Assembly: GCF_035918395.1 (NCBI RefSeq)
Contig: NZ_CP142362.1
Span: forward strand, 3,075,501 to 3,139,500
Source of the DNA: Mycolicibacterium sp. ND9-15
Lineage (GTDB): Bacteria > Actinomycetota > Actinomycetes > Mycobacteriales > Mycobacteriaceae
Direction: 5' to 3'
DNA: 64,000 nucleotides
This document shows positions 33,736-42,121 of the stretch, piece after piece. Position numbers and translations under genes: made by a program. Position 1 is the stretch's first letter. Each line of letters starts with the position of its first letter. A model generated the notes under the pieces. The model saw only the letters and a program-made list of their open reading frames with translations, made no database searches and had not been told where the DNA came from.

Positions 33736-35250
33736 TCATGTGACTGCTTTGGCGAGTTGGGCAGCGAACTGGGGTCCGTCGTTGACCAGCGCGTAACCGC
33801 CGGCCAACCCGCCTTGTTTACAGAGCATTCGTCGTCGTCGCAGACGCCGGTGCTCCACAACACCGGTGGTGCCGTCGACGCGGGCGACGAGGCGGACCGC
33901 TGTACGCGGGACAACGGCAGTGGGGAAGCGGCTACCCGCGTCGCCGTACACGGCTTGGCTGCGTGACCAGCGACGCACGGTTCGGCGAGCCGCGAGGTAT
34001 GCATCCCGAGCGACTTCCACCACGGCGATGGCCTTCTTGAGTCCGTACACGCCCCAGAACCGGCCAGGGCCGCGTCCAGGCTGCCGCCAGAGCTCGGGCA
34101 CGGTGTGCTGATATTCCTTGTCGCCGTGCAGATTTGGTGATGAGTGCTTGGTGAAGTAGATAGCCAGGCGTTTGGGGTCGCACGCTTTCAGGCCGTTGCG
34201 AACGTCGATGGCGGTGCCGGCGAGCCGGTGCCGTGACTTCTGCTCCGGGTCGGGGTGATCGACGACCTGCGCCCAAGCCTCCGATAACCATTGAGCGAAC
34301 CTGCGGCCCGACCGGCCCGGCGACGTAGGTGGTGCCATCCAGAGGTGGACGTGCGGTGCTCCACGGCGCTGGAACTCCAATTTCCAGATGTAGCGGGCCG
34401 GTTCTCCGTACTCGCGTTGAAATCGTTTGCGCCACAACACCATATGCCGCTTCACACTGGCCCCGTCCGGCGCGACGACCTCCCACTCACTGGGGTAGGT
34501 GAGAGTGATCATCTCCGGGACACGGCCCGACTCCACGAGCGGGCTGTAGTCGAGTTCGGCGAAGGTGCGGCACATCGACGACCGTGATTTGCGGGACCAC
34601 TCGGTGATGACACCACCAGCACTCCGCTGCTCGTTTTCCGTAGATCTCCGTCGTGTCGAAGACACGACGGACTGATCACCGTCCCCGGCTGTGGAGGCGA
34701 GGTCATATCTGACGTGCAGCTTCGCGTCGTCAACGTCATGTTGGTGATGACCGACGGCCCGTTCTGCTGTTTTCTCAGCCCGGACAGGATTGGTCCATCC
34801 GAGCCGTACGACGCCAGGACCGACCGTGATGCGAAACCGTCCCGATTCAGGTTCGGTGCCTCGACGACCAGAACCACAAGCCCACGGTGCCACCGGCTCG
34901 AACAATGCCGCAGCCGCGGAGACCATCTCGGGGCTCGGGAACCGCAGCCCCAATGCGTCGATCGCCCGCAGATCGCCGGTCGCGGTCCCGTCGGCGAGCG
35001 TGGCGCGGACATTTTCGGCACATATAACAAGCCCGCCGGCCGCGGCCGGGTTGAGGCCGGTGCTTCGGTTGACGTCCGGCCGACCACTGTCGCTCTCGCG
35101 CCCTGCGGCCGGGGCGGCCTCGGGCGCTCGCGACCTCCCGTCAACCGAGACGCCCGCAGAACTGGGACCGCATGGCGGGTGAGATGTGTCGGATGCCGAG
35201 CCGTGCAGCGATCGTGTCGAGTCGGCGGATGATGATTCGATGCTGGGCAT
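33736..35250 (-). CDS. rep: Rolling-circle replication initiator (RepSA-type, HUH)
   Basis: 504 residues from ATG 35250 (an ATG at 35295 is possible). The first ~200 residues are low-complexity and variable; the Rep domain shows VPEMITLTYPSEWEVVAPDG (motif I-like), 'FQRRGAPHVHLWMAPP' with the metal-binding H300-x-H302 (HUH), and LAIYFTKHSS with Y365 as likely nicking tyrosine. The end 'RRTVRRWSRSQAVYG' is seen in AICE Reps. It would nick the excised circle to replicate it. In the integrated state it sits at the far end from int, pointing into the cargo; 148 bp separate its stop from the ThsB-like start. Confidence 0.87.
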   Translation of the reverse strand: MPSIESSSADSTRSLHGSASDTSHPPCGPSSAGVSVDGRSRAPEAAPAAGRESDSGRPDVNRSTGLNPAAAGGLVICAENVRATLADGTATGDLRAIDALGLRFPSPEMVSAAAALFEPVAPWACGSGRRGTEPESGRFRITVGPGVVRLGWTNPVRAEKTAERAVGHHQHDVDDAKLHVRYDLASTAGDGDQSVVSSTRRRSTENEQRSAGGVITEWSRKSRSSMCRTFAELDYSPLVESGRVPEMITLTYPSEWEVVAPDGASVKRHMVLWRKRFQREYGEPARYIWKLEFQRRGAPHVHLWMAPPTSPGRSGRRFAQWLSEAWAQVVDHPDPEQKSRHRLAGTAIDVRNGLKACDPKRLAIYFTKHSSPNLHGDKEYQHTVPELWRQPGRGPGRFWGVYGLKKAIAVVEVARDAYLAARRTVRRWSRSQAVYGDAGSRFPTAVVPRTAVRLVARVDGTTGVVEHRRLRRRRMLCKQGGLAGGYALVNDGPQFAAQLAKAVT

Positions 35251-35721
35251 CGGGGTGCCTGCTCCCCGGAGGCCCCGACGCCGCCCACAACGCAAGCGGC
35301 AGTGCCGAAGCTCCTGGTCAGGAGTGCAAGCACCGTGTCCGGTTTATGTCCGTTCGCCGGACAGACTGAATACGTCAGCGCAGCTCAATGCGGCGCATAC
35401 GACGCATAGACTCAGATAAACCGCAGGTCAGTGGCTATCTCGTCCGCCTGAAAAGCGGAAGGTCGCCGGTTCGATCCCGGCCCTGGCCACCACATCCAGC
35501 TCCGTCAGCGATCGGAGACGATCCCCGCTCTGGCCACCCGCACTTGATCCCCGAACCTGTCCTCAGCGCTTCCGCGGTTGAGCCTTGTCTTCTTCGGTAC
35601 CACCCCGTACCGTATCCGGTACCTCTGCGTACCACACAAGGCGGCTCATGGGCGAAATGAACCTGCCTCCCGTCTACCTTGTGGTGTAGCACACCGACCA
35701 CGCGGCCTCGAAGGAGCGAGC
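35251..35721. other. Gene-free stretch: rep upstream region, attR, chromosomal junction
   Basis: 35251-35440 is element DNA upstream of rep, with an inverted pair GTCCGG...CCGGAC around 35338-35363 that may belong to the rep promoter or an origin; this is not established. 35441-35492 is attR. 35493-35721 is chromosomal and probably holds the SDR promoter; I see KpnI-like GGTACC/GTACC repeats at about 35597-35633 but no convincing promoter or RNA gene. Confidence 0.5.
35441..35492 (+). repeat. attR core (52-bp copy of tRNA-Phe 3' end)
   Basis: Perfect copy of 9875-9926 including the tRNA-Phe anticodon arm, T-arm, acceptor and CCA, but without the 5' part of the tRNA, so it is not a functional tRNA gene. 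It marks the right end of the integrated element. Confidence 0.93.
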
Positions 35722-36561
35722 ATGACCAAGCAGCGCAGAACGATCAGCGGCCGCACCGCGGTCGTCACCGGTGCCGCCTCGGGCATCGGTCGCGCACTGG
35801 CGCGACGACTTTCGGCGTACGGCTGCCCGGTGGCCGTCGCCGACGTGAATGAGCAGGGGCTCAAGGAGACTGAGGCGTCGCTGCGCGGTCCCGCTCTGCT
35901 ACGGGTGCTCGACGTGAGCGACGCGGATGCGCAACGTGAGTTCGCCGCCGAGGTCCGCGAGTGGGCGCCGCGGCCGCTCGGGGCGGTGTTCAACAACGCC
36001 GGCGTCGCACTCGGGTCCACGGTGCTCGACGCCGTCGTCGAAGACGACGACTGGCTGTGGAACATCAACTTCCACGGTGTGGTCAACGGCACCAGGGCGT
36101 TCCTGCCGATCCTCGTCGACCAGGACGAGGGTGTGATCGTCAACACCTCCAGCGTCTTCGGCCTTGTCGGCATGCCCGGTCAAAGCGCCTACTGCGCAGC
36201 GAAATTCGCGGTTCGCGGGTTCACCGACTCGCTGCGGCAGGAGTTGCGCGGCACCGGTGTGTCCGCCGTCAACGTGCACCCCGGTGGAGTGAACACCAAC
36301 ATCGTGCGGAACGGCCGGTTCCACGAGGAACCGGGCGGGCCGACGAAGGAGCAGATGATCAAGGACTTCGCCGCGATCACCAGGACGCAACCCGACAAAG
36401 CGGCGGCCATCATTCACCGCGGCGTGGAGGCCGGCAAGGCTCGGATTCTCGTCGGGCCGGATGCCTACCTGTTCGACGCCCTCGCCCGGATCGCACCGAC
36501 CCGCTATTACGACGTGCTGGACCGCCTCGAGTCGACGCTGCGAAAGCGAGCGAGCCGTTAG
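35722..36561 (+). CDS. Short-chain dehydrogenase/reductase (SDR)
   Basis: 279-residue classical SDR, NAD(P)-dependent oxidoreductase. Rossmann motif [14 protein letters not shown] near residue 13, FNNAGVA, catalytic serine in VNTSSVFG, and YCAAK (Y-x3-K). ATG 35722 follows AAGGAG. C-terminal region '[15 protein letters not shown]' is long, as in mycobacterial SDRs acting on lipids or xenobiotics. The stop overlaps the convergent metallo-beta-lactamase gene by 4 bp. Substrate unknown. Confidence 0.93.
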   Translation: MTKQRRTISGRTAVVTGAASGIGRALARRLSAYGCPVAVADVNEQGLKETEASLRGPALLRVLDVSDADAQREFAAEVREWAPRPLGAVFNNAGVALGSTVLDAVVEDDDWLWNINFHGVVNGTRAFLPILVDQDEGVIVNTSSVFGLVGMPGQSAYCAAKFAVRGFTDSLRQELRGTGVSAVNVHPGGVNTNIVRNGRFHEEPGGPTKEQMIKDFAAITRTQPDKAAAIIHRGVEAGKARILVGPDAYLFDALARIAPTRYYDVLDRLESTLRKRASR

Positions 36562-37346
36562 GCGGTTCGGATCGCGAGCTCTAACAGGCCTGGGTCGTGC
36601 GCGCACAGCAGCAACAGGTCTGGCTCGTGGCGACGGTAGAGCTCGGTGAGGCGGGCATGGTTGTCGGCCACCCGTTTGCGGTCGTAAGCCGCGAACTTCT
36701 CGAAAGCGCCGAGCAGTCCAGGGATTCGACCGCCACCGCCGATGGCGCTCGGATGGTAGAAGGCGTCCCCGCAGTGCAGTAGCCAACGGCTGCCCGCGTC
36801 GACGGCGACGCAGGCGTGGCCGCGGGTGTGGCCGGGCAGCGAGACAAGCGCGATCCCCGGCGAGACCTCCGTGAGTTCCTTGGCTGCGGCGAACCCGCGC
36901 CACGTCTCACCATCGGGATTGTGTTCGACGATCTTGGGGTCGTGCGCCCACTGGGCCGGCCGGAACCGGAACCTCTCGGCGCGAGTGGGTGCTCGCATGG
37001 CACCGAGCGCTTCGGCTGCCGTGCAATGAATCTCGGCGTCGGGAAAGTCCGAGATGCCGCCGATGTGGTCCACGTCGAAGTGCGTGACAATGATGTGTCG
37101 GACATCCTCGCGGCGAAAGCCCAGTCGCTGGACCTGTTTGACGGCGGTCTCGTCGCGGTCGAAGGTCGGCCGGGTGATCCGGCGCATCGGGCCGATGCGC
37201 AGTGCCGGATCATCGCAGTCGCCCAAGCCGTATCCGCTGTCGACGAGCACCAAACCGTTGCCGGTTTCTACCAGCAGGACATGACATACCAGCGACGGCA
37301 CCGCCAACGGATGCATCGACCCGCAGTTGAGATGGTGGACCTTCAC
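36558..37346 (-). CDS. Metallo-beta-lactamase fold hydrolase
   Basis: 262 residues. Core motif '[19 protein letters not shown]' near residue 85: the usual HxHxDH is here HxDxDH, so one zinc ligand differs, a variant seen in some lactonase-like enzymes. Further ligands in LPGHTRGHA and [11 protein letters not shown]. Probably hydrolyses a lactone or thioester. Starts 4 bp inside the upstream SnoaL gene (overlap 37343-37346) and so belongs to the leftward operon DUF2834-SnoaL-hydrolase. Confidence 0.88.
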   Translation of the reverse strand: MKVHHLNCGSMHPLAVPSLVCHVLLVETGNGLVLVDSGYGLGDCDDPALRIGPMRRITRPTFDRDETAVKQVQRLGFRREDVRHIIVTHFDVDHIGGISDFPDAEIHCTAAEALGAMRAPTRAERFRFRPAQWAHDPKIVEHNPDGETWRGFAAAKELTEVSPGIALVSLPGHTRGHACVAVDAGSRWLLHCGDAFYHPSAIGGGGRIPGLLGAFEKFAAYDRKRVADNHARLTELYRRHEPDLLLLCAHDPGLLELAIRTA

Positions 37347-37789
37347 GCCCCGCCTCCGGCGAGCAGTTCCGTGCGGCCGATCTGCGTCAGCAGGCTCGCG
37401 GAGTCGAAGTAGATCCGCTCGTTGACGATGCGGTCCCCGTCGAAGAAGAACACCGCCGCCACCGGCACCCGGAACGCCCGACCTGTCGGGGGCAACCCGT
37501 AGAACTCACCGAGATTGGTTCCCAGCAGGTCGAATTCGACGATCACCGCATCGTCGGCGACGTGGTATCGGACGCTGTCGTGGCGTTGGTCCGGGAAGGC
37601 GGTGCGCGTGGTCCGGTAGTAGGCCATCACCTCGTCGGCACCGTCGAAGACCTGACCGGTGGCCATGATCTCGTAGTGCGGATGGCCGTTAAACGTGGCC
37701 AGGGTGGCGTCAAAGTCCTTGGTGACCTCCGTCTCCATGTGCACACGGATCACGTCGAGTCGGCGTTGCCGCAGCGCGTCGGTGACCAT
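37343..37789 (-). CDS. SnoaL-like / NTF2-fold protein
   Basis: 148 residues forming one NTF2-like cone fold: '[21 protein letters not shown]', '[24 protein letters not shown]', '[22 protein letters not shown]'. Such proteins are isomerases, hydrolases or binding proteins for polyketide or steroid-like ligands. Overlaps the downstream hydrolase gene by 4 bp; 27 bp after the DUF2834 gene. Confidence 0.88.
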   Translation of the reverse strand: MVTDALRQRRLDVIRVHMETEVTKDFDATLATFNGHPHYEIMATGQVFDGADEVMAYYRTTRTAFPDQRHDSVRYHVADDAVIVEFDLLGTNLGEFYGLPPTGRAFRVPVAAVFFFDGDRIVNERIYFDSASLLTQIGRTELLAGGGA

Positions 37790-37816
37790 GCACGCACTGT
37801 ACGGCTGCGGGCGCCG

Positions 37817-38311
37817 TCAGGCGGTCGACTTCACCTCTGCCGCCGACTGCTGATGGCGGTGCTGGCGCTCGATCGTGGCCAAGTAGAACGCCCACGCGAA
37901 CGCAGAACTAGCGAACAAAATGAAGCCCAAATACAGCCAGGCGTGCTTGATGCCGCGCCGGTGGCCGTCGACGAGCAACCACGCCGGGAAGAGCAGCAGG
38001 CTCATGATCGTGTAGTCCTGGCTCGCGGAACTGGCCGCGGGATTGTCGTAGCCGAGCGCGATGAACTCCGACCAGCTGCCCGGACCCCAGATGAAGTTGT
38101 GCAGCCCACCGGGCGGCGCGTACTCGGCCACGAACTGGTTGTTGAAGTAGTAGCCCAGGATCACCGAAGCGACGCCGGCGACGTAGTAGAACAACTCGAG
38201 CTTGGTGACCCGCGGGCCCGAGGTGTAGCGCGCGAAGATCGCCGGGTTCGCCTTGACGATGACGGCCAGCGTGGCGAATCCGAGGACGAGGTGGACGATC
38301 AGCGAGACCAT
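37817..38311 (-). CDS. DUF2834 membrane protein
   Basis: 164 residues with four predicted membrane helices: 'SLIVHLVLGFATLAVIVK', 'LELFYYVAGVASVILGYYF', 'IMSLLLFPAWLLVD', 'WLYLGFILFASSAFAWAFYLA', and a short polar tail. The loop 'SSASQDYTIMSLLLFPA' resembles DUF2834 proteins. Function unknown. Starts 28 bp from the 22-bp palindrome, so it is a likely target of the TetR regulator encoded on the other side. Confidence 0.8.
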   Translation of the reverse strand: MVSLIVHLVLGFATLAVIVKANPAIFARYTSGPRVTKLELFYYVAGVASVILGYYFNNQFVAEYAPPGGLHNFIWGPGSWSEFIALGYDNPAASSASQDYTIMSLLLFPAWLLVDGHRRGIKHAWLYLGFILFASSAFAWAFYLATIERQHRHQQSAAEVKSTA

Positions 38312-38338
38312 GTCCGGAGTTTCTCATCACCCCGCCCG

Positions 38339-38376
38339 GTTTTGTCAATATTGACAAAACATCTCTGGGGTACTTT
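38339..38376 (+). promoter_or_regulatory. TetR operator 1 and leaderless promoter
   Basis: A perfect 22-bp palindrome (38339-38360), arms GTTTTGTCA and TGACAAAAC around ATAT. It contains TTGACA (38351-38356) and is followed by TACTTT (38371-38376, fits TANNNT), which ends 7 bp before ATG 38384, as expected for a leaderless transcript of the TetR gene. The palindrome lies equally close to the divergent DUF2834 gene. Confidence 0.72.
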
Positions 38377-38383
38377 CGTGCAC

Positions 38384-38980
38384 ATGCCCCGGCCTGCCCA
38401 GACCGCACGCAGCGAGCGCACCCGCGAGGCGCTGCGGAGGGCGGCGGTGGTGCGGTTCCTGGCCCAGGGCGTCGAGGAGACGTCGGCCGAGCAGATCGCG
38501 GCCGACGCCGGCGTTTCGTTGCGAACTTTTTACCGGCACTTCGCGTCCAAGCACGACCTGCTCTTCGCCGACTATGCCGGGTTGGAATGGTTCCGCGCGG
38601 CGCTGGCGGCGCGCGACCGGCAGGAGACGATCGTCGAGTCGGTGCACAACGCGATCATGGCGCGGCCGTACGACGACTGGGCCGTCGCGCAGACCGCCGC
38701 GTTGCGCGCGCAGGAACTCGAACCCGGCCGGGTGGTGCGGCACATGCGCCAGGTCGAGGCCGACTTCGCCGAGGCGATCGAAGAGCACCTGACCGAAGGC
38801 GGCCCAGCGGTGGCCTCCATCGACGAGCGGATGCGGATCGCTGTCACGGCACGGTGTATCGCGGCCGCGGTCTTCGGCGCGATGGAGGTGTGGATGCTCG
38901 GGGATGAGCGTTCCTTGCCGGAGTTGTCCCGGCTGACCGGGGAGACTCTGAGCGCCCTCGCCGAGGGCATCCGCGGATAG
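38384..38980 (+). CDS. TetR family transcriptional regulator
   Basis: 198 residues from ATG 38384. HTH 'SAEQIAADAGVSLRTFYRHFASKHDLL' at about 35-60 is classic TetR. The ligand domain is helical; 'EDWAVAQTAALRAQELEPGR'-type helices resemble regulators of lipid genes. Matching palindromic operators lie directly upstream (38339-38360) and directly downstream (38980-39001), the second beginning on the last base of its stop codon. It probably represses itself, the DUF2834 operon and the FAD oxidoreductase gene. Confidence 0.9.
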   Translation: MPRPAQTARSERTREALRRAAVVRFLAQGVEETSAEQIAADAGVSLRTFYRHFASKHDLLFADYAGLEWFRAALAARDRQETIVESVHNAIMARPYDDWAVAQTAALRAQELEPGRVVRHMRQVEADFAEAIEEHLTEGGPAVASIDERMRIAVTARCIAAAVFGAMEVWMLGDERSLPELSRLTGETLSALAEGIRG

Positions 38981-39001
38981 TTTTGTCACGATTGACAAAA
39001 C
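38980..39001 (+). promoter_or_regulatory. TetR operator 2, upstream of the FAD oxidoreductase
   Basis: GTTTTGTCA-CGAT-TGACAAAAC: the same 9-bp arms as operator 1 with another 4-bp centre. It lies 25 bp before ATG 39027 and contains a TTGACA (38992-38997). Confidence 0.7.
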
Positions 39002-39026
39002 TTTCGGTGCGTGTCAGCCTCGGCCG

Positions 39027-40589
39027 ATGAGCGACTTCGACGCGATCGTGATCGGTGCGGGGCACAACGGGTTGACCGCGGCCGCCCTGCTGCAGAAGCA
39101 GGGGCTGCGCACGCTCTGCCTGGACGCCAAGCTCTACGCCGGCGGGATGGCCTCCACCGTGGAGTTGTTCGACGGGTTCCGATTCGAGATCGCCGGTTCG
39201 GTGCAGATCCCGACGTCGGCAGTGGTCAGCCGCGAGCTCGGCCTCGACGCGCTGCCGACCGTCGACCTCGATGTCATGTCGGTGTCGCTGCGCGGCGTCG
39301 GCGAGGAACCGCTGATCTACTACACCGACCCGATGAAGCTGCTGACGCACATCAACGAGGTGCACGGTGCCGAGGCCGTCAACGGCATGGCCGGTCTGAT
39401 GGCCTGGTGTCAGGCGCCCACCCGGGCGTTGGGCCGGTTCGACGCGGGCCAGCCGCCCAAGTCGCTCGACGAGATGTATGCCTGCGCGACAAATGAATTC
39501 GAGCGGTCGACGATCACCGATCTGTTGTTCGGGTCGGTCACCGACGTGCTCGACCGCTACCTGCCGGACAAGGAGAAGAACGGGGCGCTGCGCGGCATGC
39601 TGTCGCTGCTGGCGTGCAACACCACCTACCGCGGCCCCGCCACCCCGGGCACCGCGGCGGCGCTCGCCTACGGGTTCGCCGTTCCCGACGAGAACGCCCT
39701 GCTGGTCAAGAAGCTGCGGGGCGGTATCGGGGCGCTCACCTCGCATCTGTGCGACGTGTTCACCTCCGGCGGCGGCGAACTGCGGCTGCGCAGCAAGGTC
39801 GTCGAGATCATGGTCGACGACGGCCGGGTCAACGGCGTGCGCCTCGAGGACGGCACTGCGCTTTCCGCCCCGGTCGTCGTCTCCGGCGTCGCGCCCGATC
39901 TGACCGTCAACGGCATGGTCGATCCCGGCGCGGTGCCCGCGGAAGTGCGCGACCGGTTCTCGCGGCTGGACCATCGGGGCAGCTACCTGCAGATGCACTT
40001 CGCGCTCGAGGGGATTCCGGAGTTCGCGGCGCCCTACGAACTGCTGAATGACCCTGCGATGCAGTCCAACATCGGAATCTTCAGCACTCCCGAAGAACTG
40101 CAGCAGCAGTGGGAAGACGCCCGGCGAGGCATCGTGCCCGCCGACCCGACGATCGCGTTGCAGATCCCGTCGGTCAACGATCCGGGCTTGGCGCCGTCCG
40201 GCAAGCATGCGGCTTCGGCGTTCTCGCTCTGGTTCCCCATCCAGGAGGGTGAACAGGGCTACGGCGAGATGAAGGCCGAGATGGGCAGGAGGGTGATCGA
40301 GAAAATCAGGCGGCTGGCGCCGAACTTCGAAGATCTCATCCTGCGGCACACGACGTTCACGCCCAAGCACATGGGCACCATGTTCGGCGCGCCGGGCGGC
40401 GACTACTGTCACGGGCTGATCCATCCCGACCAGATCGGGCCGAACCGGCCAGGCCCCAAAGGATATGTGGATCAACCGATTCCGATCGACGGACTGTATC
40501 TGGCAAGTGCCGGCTGCCACGGCGGGCCGGGGATCACGTTCATTCCCGGGTACAACGCTGCCAAGCAGGCACTGGCCGACATGTCCTGA
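39027..40589 (+). CDS. FAD-dependent phytoene desaturase-like oxidoreductase
   Basis: 520 residues. FAD Rossmann motif VIGAGHNGLTAAALLQKQG (about 8-26) followed by GGMAST, then the substrate region and the C-terminal FAD motif 'DGLYLASAGCHGGPGITFIPGYNAA' typical of CrtI/RetSat-like amine-oxidase superfamily members. No membrane helix. Likely oxidises or saturates a polyisoprenoid, carotenoid or lipid; the exact substrate is unknown. Under the second TetR operator. Confidence 0.9.
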   Translation: MSDFDAIVIGAGHNGLTAAALLQKQGLRTLCLDAKLYAGGMASTVELFDGFRFEIAGSVQIPTSAVVSRELGLDALPTVDLDVMSVSLRGVGEEPLIYYTDPMKLLTHINEVHGAEAVNGMAGLMAWCQAPTRALGRFDAGQPPKSLDEMYACATNEFERSTITDLLFGSVTDVLDRYLPDKEKNGALRGMLSLLACNTTYRGPATPGTAAALAYGFAVPDENALLVKKLRGGIGALTSHLCDVFTSGGGELRLRSKVVEIMVDDGRVNGVRLEDGTALSAPVVVSGVAPDLTVNGMVDPGAVPAEVRDRFSRLDHRGSYLQMHFALEGIPEFAAPYELLNDPAMQSNIGIFSTPEELQQQWEDARRGIVPADPTIALQIPSVNDPGLAPSGKHAASAFSLWFPIQEGEQGYGEMKAEMGRRVIEKIRRLAPNFEDLILRHTTFTPKHMGTMFGAPGGDYCHGLIHPDQIGPNRPGPKGYVDQPIPIDGLYLASAGCHGGPGITFIPGYNAAKQALADMS

Positions 40590-40629
40590 ATCCGTTTCCC
40601 GACCCGTCGCACCGGGAATAGCCTGGGCC

Positions 40630-41613
40630 ATGGGAATCACGGTGGCCGTGACCGGGCCCACGGGCGAGATCGGCAAGTCGGCGGTGCAGGCTCTCGAAAC
40701 CAGCGCCGATATCGACGAGATCATCGGGATGGCGCGCCGGCCCTTCGATCCGGCCGAACACGGATGGTCGAAAACGACGTACGTGCGGGGTGACATCATC
40801 GACCGGGAGGCGGTCGACGCACTCGTCGAACGCGCCGACGTCGTCGTCCATCTGGCCTTCATCATCATGGGCTCGCGCGACGAGAGCGCGCGGGTCAACT
40901 TGGCGGGCACCCGAAACGTCTTCGAGGCGACGGTGGCCGCCGCGCGCCCACAGCGACTGGTCTACACCTCTTCGGTGGCTGCCTACGGCTACCACTCCGA
41001 CAACCCCGTCCCGATCACCGAAAGCGTCCCGCCGCGCGGTTCGCCCGAGCACTACTACTCGCAGCAGAAGGCCGCGTGTGAAGACGCGCTCGCCGAAATC
41101 ACCGGCGGCACGTCGCTGACGGTGTACGTGTTGCGGCCCTGCATCGTCGCCGGACCGAAGGCGCACGCACTGGCCGACGCCATGCCGTGGACGCAGCTGC
41201 CCGGACCCGTCAAGCGCATCACCCAGGCGGTGCCGCTGCTGAAACCGCCGTTCCCGGATCCCGGCACACCGCTGCAGCTGGTTCATCACGACGACGTGGC
41301 GGCCGCAGTAGCGTTGGCGGCCACGACATCTGCGCCACCGGGCGCGTACAACATCGCCGCCGACGGGGTCGTGTCGTTGTCCGACGTGGCACGCGCGCTC
41401 GGCGCTCGGCCGGTGCGGGTCCCCAAGATCACCGCGACCGTGGCGTCGGGGGTCCTGGCCCGGCTGCCGTTGATCCCGTCGGTGCTGGAATGGCTGCACG
41501 CCAGCCGCACATCGGTCGTCATGGACACGACGAAGGCGAAGACTCAGCTCGGCTGGCGGCCGAATCACACGGCCGCGCAGACGCTGACGCAGCTGGCGGA
41601 ATCGCTGCGCTGA
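40630..41613 (+). CDS. NAD-dependent epimerase/dehydratase family protein
   Basis: 327-residue extended SDR. VAVTGPTGEIGKSAVQAL (TGxxGxxG-type, residues 5-22), a YxxxK catalytic pair in HYYSQQKAACEDAL, and the serine/threonine in VYTSSVAAYG. ATG 40630 begins 41 bp after the FAD oxidoreductase stop and is likely co-transcribed. May act on a sterol- or sugar-like substrate. Convergent with the following small gene. Confidence 0.9.
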   Translation: MGITVAVTGPTGEIGKSAVQALETSADIDEIIGMARRPFDPAEHGWSKTTYVRGDIIDREAVDALVERADVVVHLAFIIMGSRDESARVNLAGTRNVFEATVAAARPQRLVYTSSVAAYGYHSDNPVPITESVPPRGSPEHYYSQQKAACEDALAEITGGTSLTVYVLRPCIVAGPKAHALADAMPWTQLPGPVKRITQAVPLLKPPFPDPGTPLQLVHHDDVAAAVALAATTSAPPGAYNIAADGVVSLSDVARALGARPVRVPKITATVASGVLARLPLIPSVLEWLHASRTSVVMDTTKAKTQLGWRPNHTAAQTLTQLAESLR

Positions 41614-41614
41614 C

Positions 41615-41797
41615 TCACTGGGTGTGGTCGCCGGTGTCGGCAGGTCCGCTCGGTGTCGCGCCGCCCTCGTCCGACCAGTCCACGCCCTCGGTGCCGGCGG
41701 AGCCCCTGGCCGGGTCGCTCTGCACGTCGTCGTCCGCGTTCGCGGGGCCCGCGTCGGTCTCGGCGGTGTCAGGCTTGTCTCGCTTGTCGTCGCTCAC
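41615..41797 (-). CDS. Short acidic, disordered protein (60 aa)
   Basis: Start GTG 41797 gives VSDDKRDKPDTAETDAGPAN and then Asp/Gly/Ser-rich sequence ending PADTGDHTQ. Third codon positions are almost all G/C from this GTG on but not in the 24 open codons upstream to ATG 41869, so the shorter form is preferred; GGGGG lies about 12 bp before. No fold, cysteine or membrane part. Unknown function. Confidence 0.55.
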   Translation of the reverse strand: MSDDKRDKPDTAETDAGPANADDDVQSDPARGSAGTEGVDWSDEGGATPSGPADTGDHTQ

Positions 41798-42054
41798 CAG
41801 CGATGGATACCCCCGGAGTTCGACTTTCAGTCGTTGCGCCGACTTTTGCGCTTTCCAGTCCCGACGCATCCGGTTCCGCTCGGCGAGACAGTCGGCCCAC
41901 TGCAGCGTCCACCCCCCGGAAGGATACCGATTGTCACCCGCTGCGATGGCAAGCCAAAAGCTCAGCCCGATCCGATCTAGGTGAGCGAAACCAAAGCTAT
42001 TGGGGTGACCTGCGAATCCTGCTTATTGACGGCCTGGCTTGCCCGTATACCCAC

Positions 42055-42084
42055 GTTGACAGTCAACACCGGCTCTCTTAGCGT
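42055..42084 (+). promoter_or_regulatory. mce operon promoter with overlapping palindrome
   Basis: TTGACA (42056-42061), 17-nt spacer, TAGCGT (42079-42084, fits TANNNT): the best promoter-like sequence in the region 41798-42121, which otherwise holds no gene. The -35 box is inside a perfect palindrome GTTGACAGTCAAC (42055-42067), a likely repressor site. Transcription would start near 42091, so translation of the first mce gene must start after that, not at the GTG at 41981. Confidence 0.65.
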
Positions 42085-42121
42085 CCCGCGCAGCCTGACG
42101 ACGACGGGATGGGAACTTGAG

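Larger units (their letters stand above)
9927..35492. mobile_element. pSAM2-type integrative and conjugative element (AICE) with defence cargo
   Basis: A 25.6-kb element between two 52-bp copies of the tRNA-Phe 3' part. Backbone: tyrosine integrase, excisionase, FtsK/TraB-like translocase with its small neighbour, Pra-like activator, KorSA-like GntR repressor, Pif-like Nudix hydrolase (9950-14850) and a HUH rolling-circle Rep at the far end (33736-35250). These are the parts known from Streptomyces pSAM2 and relatives, which transfer double-stranded DNA with one FtsK-like protein and need no relaxase or type IV secretion system. Between the Nudix gene and rep lie about 18 kb of putative defence genes. 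All backbone genes look intact, so the element may still be mobile. Mobility itself is inferred. Confidence 0.88.

Noticed and set aside
33588..34004. Upstream extension of the ThsB-like gene
   Set aside because: The extension runs across the end of rep and lacks coding character, while ATG 33587 has a strong GGAGGT and begins the TIR fold.
35441..35492. Second tRNA-Phe gene
   Set aside because: Only the 3' 52 bases are present; the acceptor 5' strand and D-arm are missing. It is the attR copy.
38844..40910. Leftward 688-codon frame opposite the FAD oxidoreductase
   Set aside because: No family motif, Arg/Asp/Gln-rich reading typical of antisense frames; the oxidoreductase frame has intact FAD motifs.
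41981..42121. N-terminal extension of YrbEA from GTG 41981
   Set aside because: The best promoter (42056-42084) lies inside this stretch, and the extra residues do not resemble YrbE N termini.
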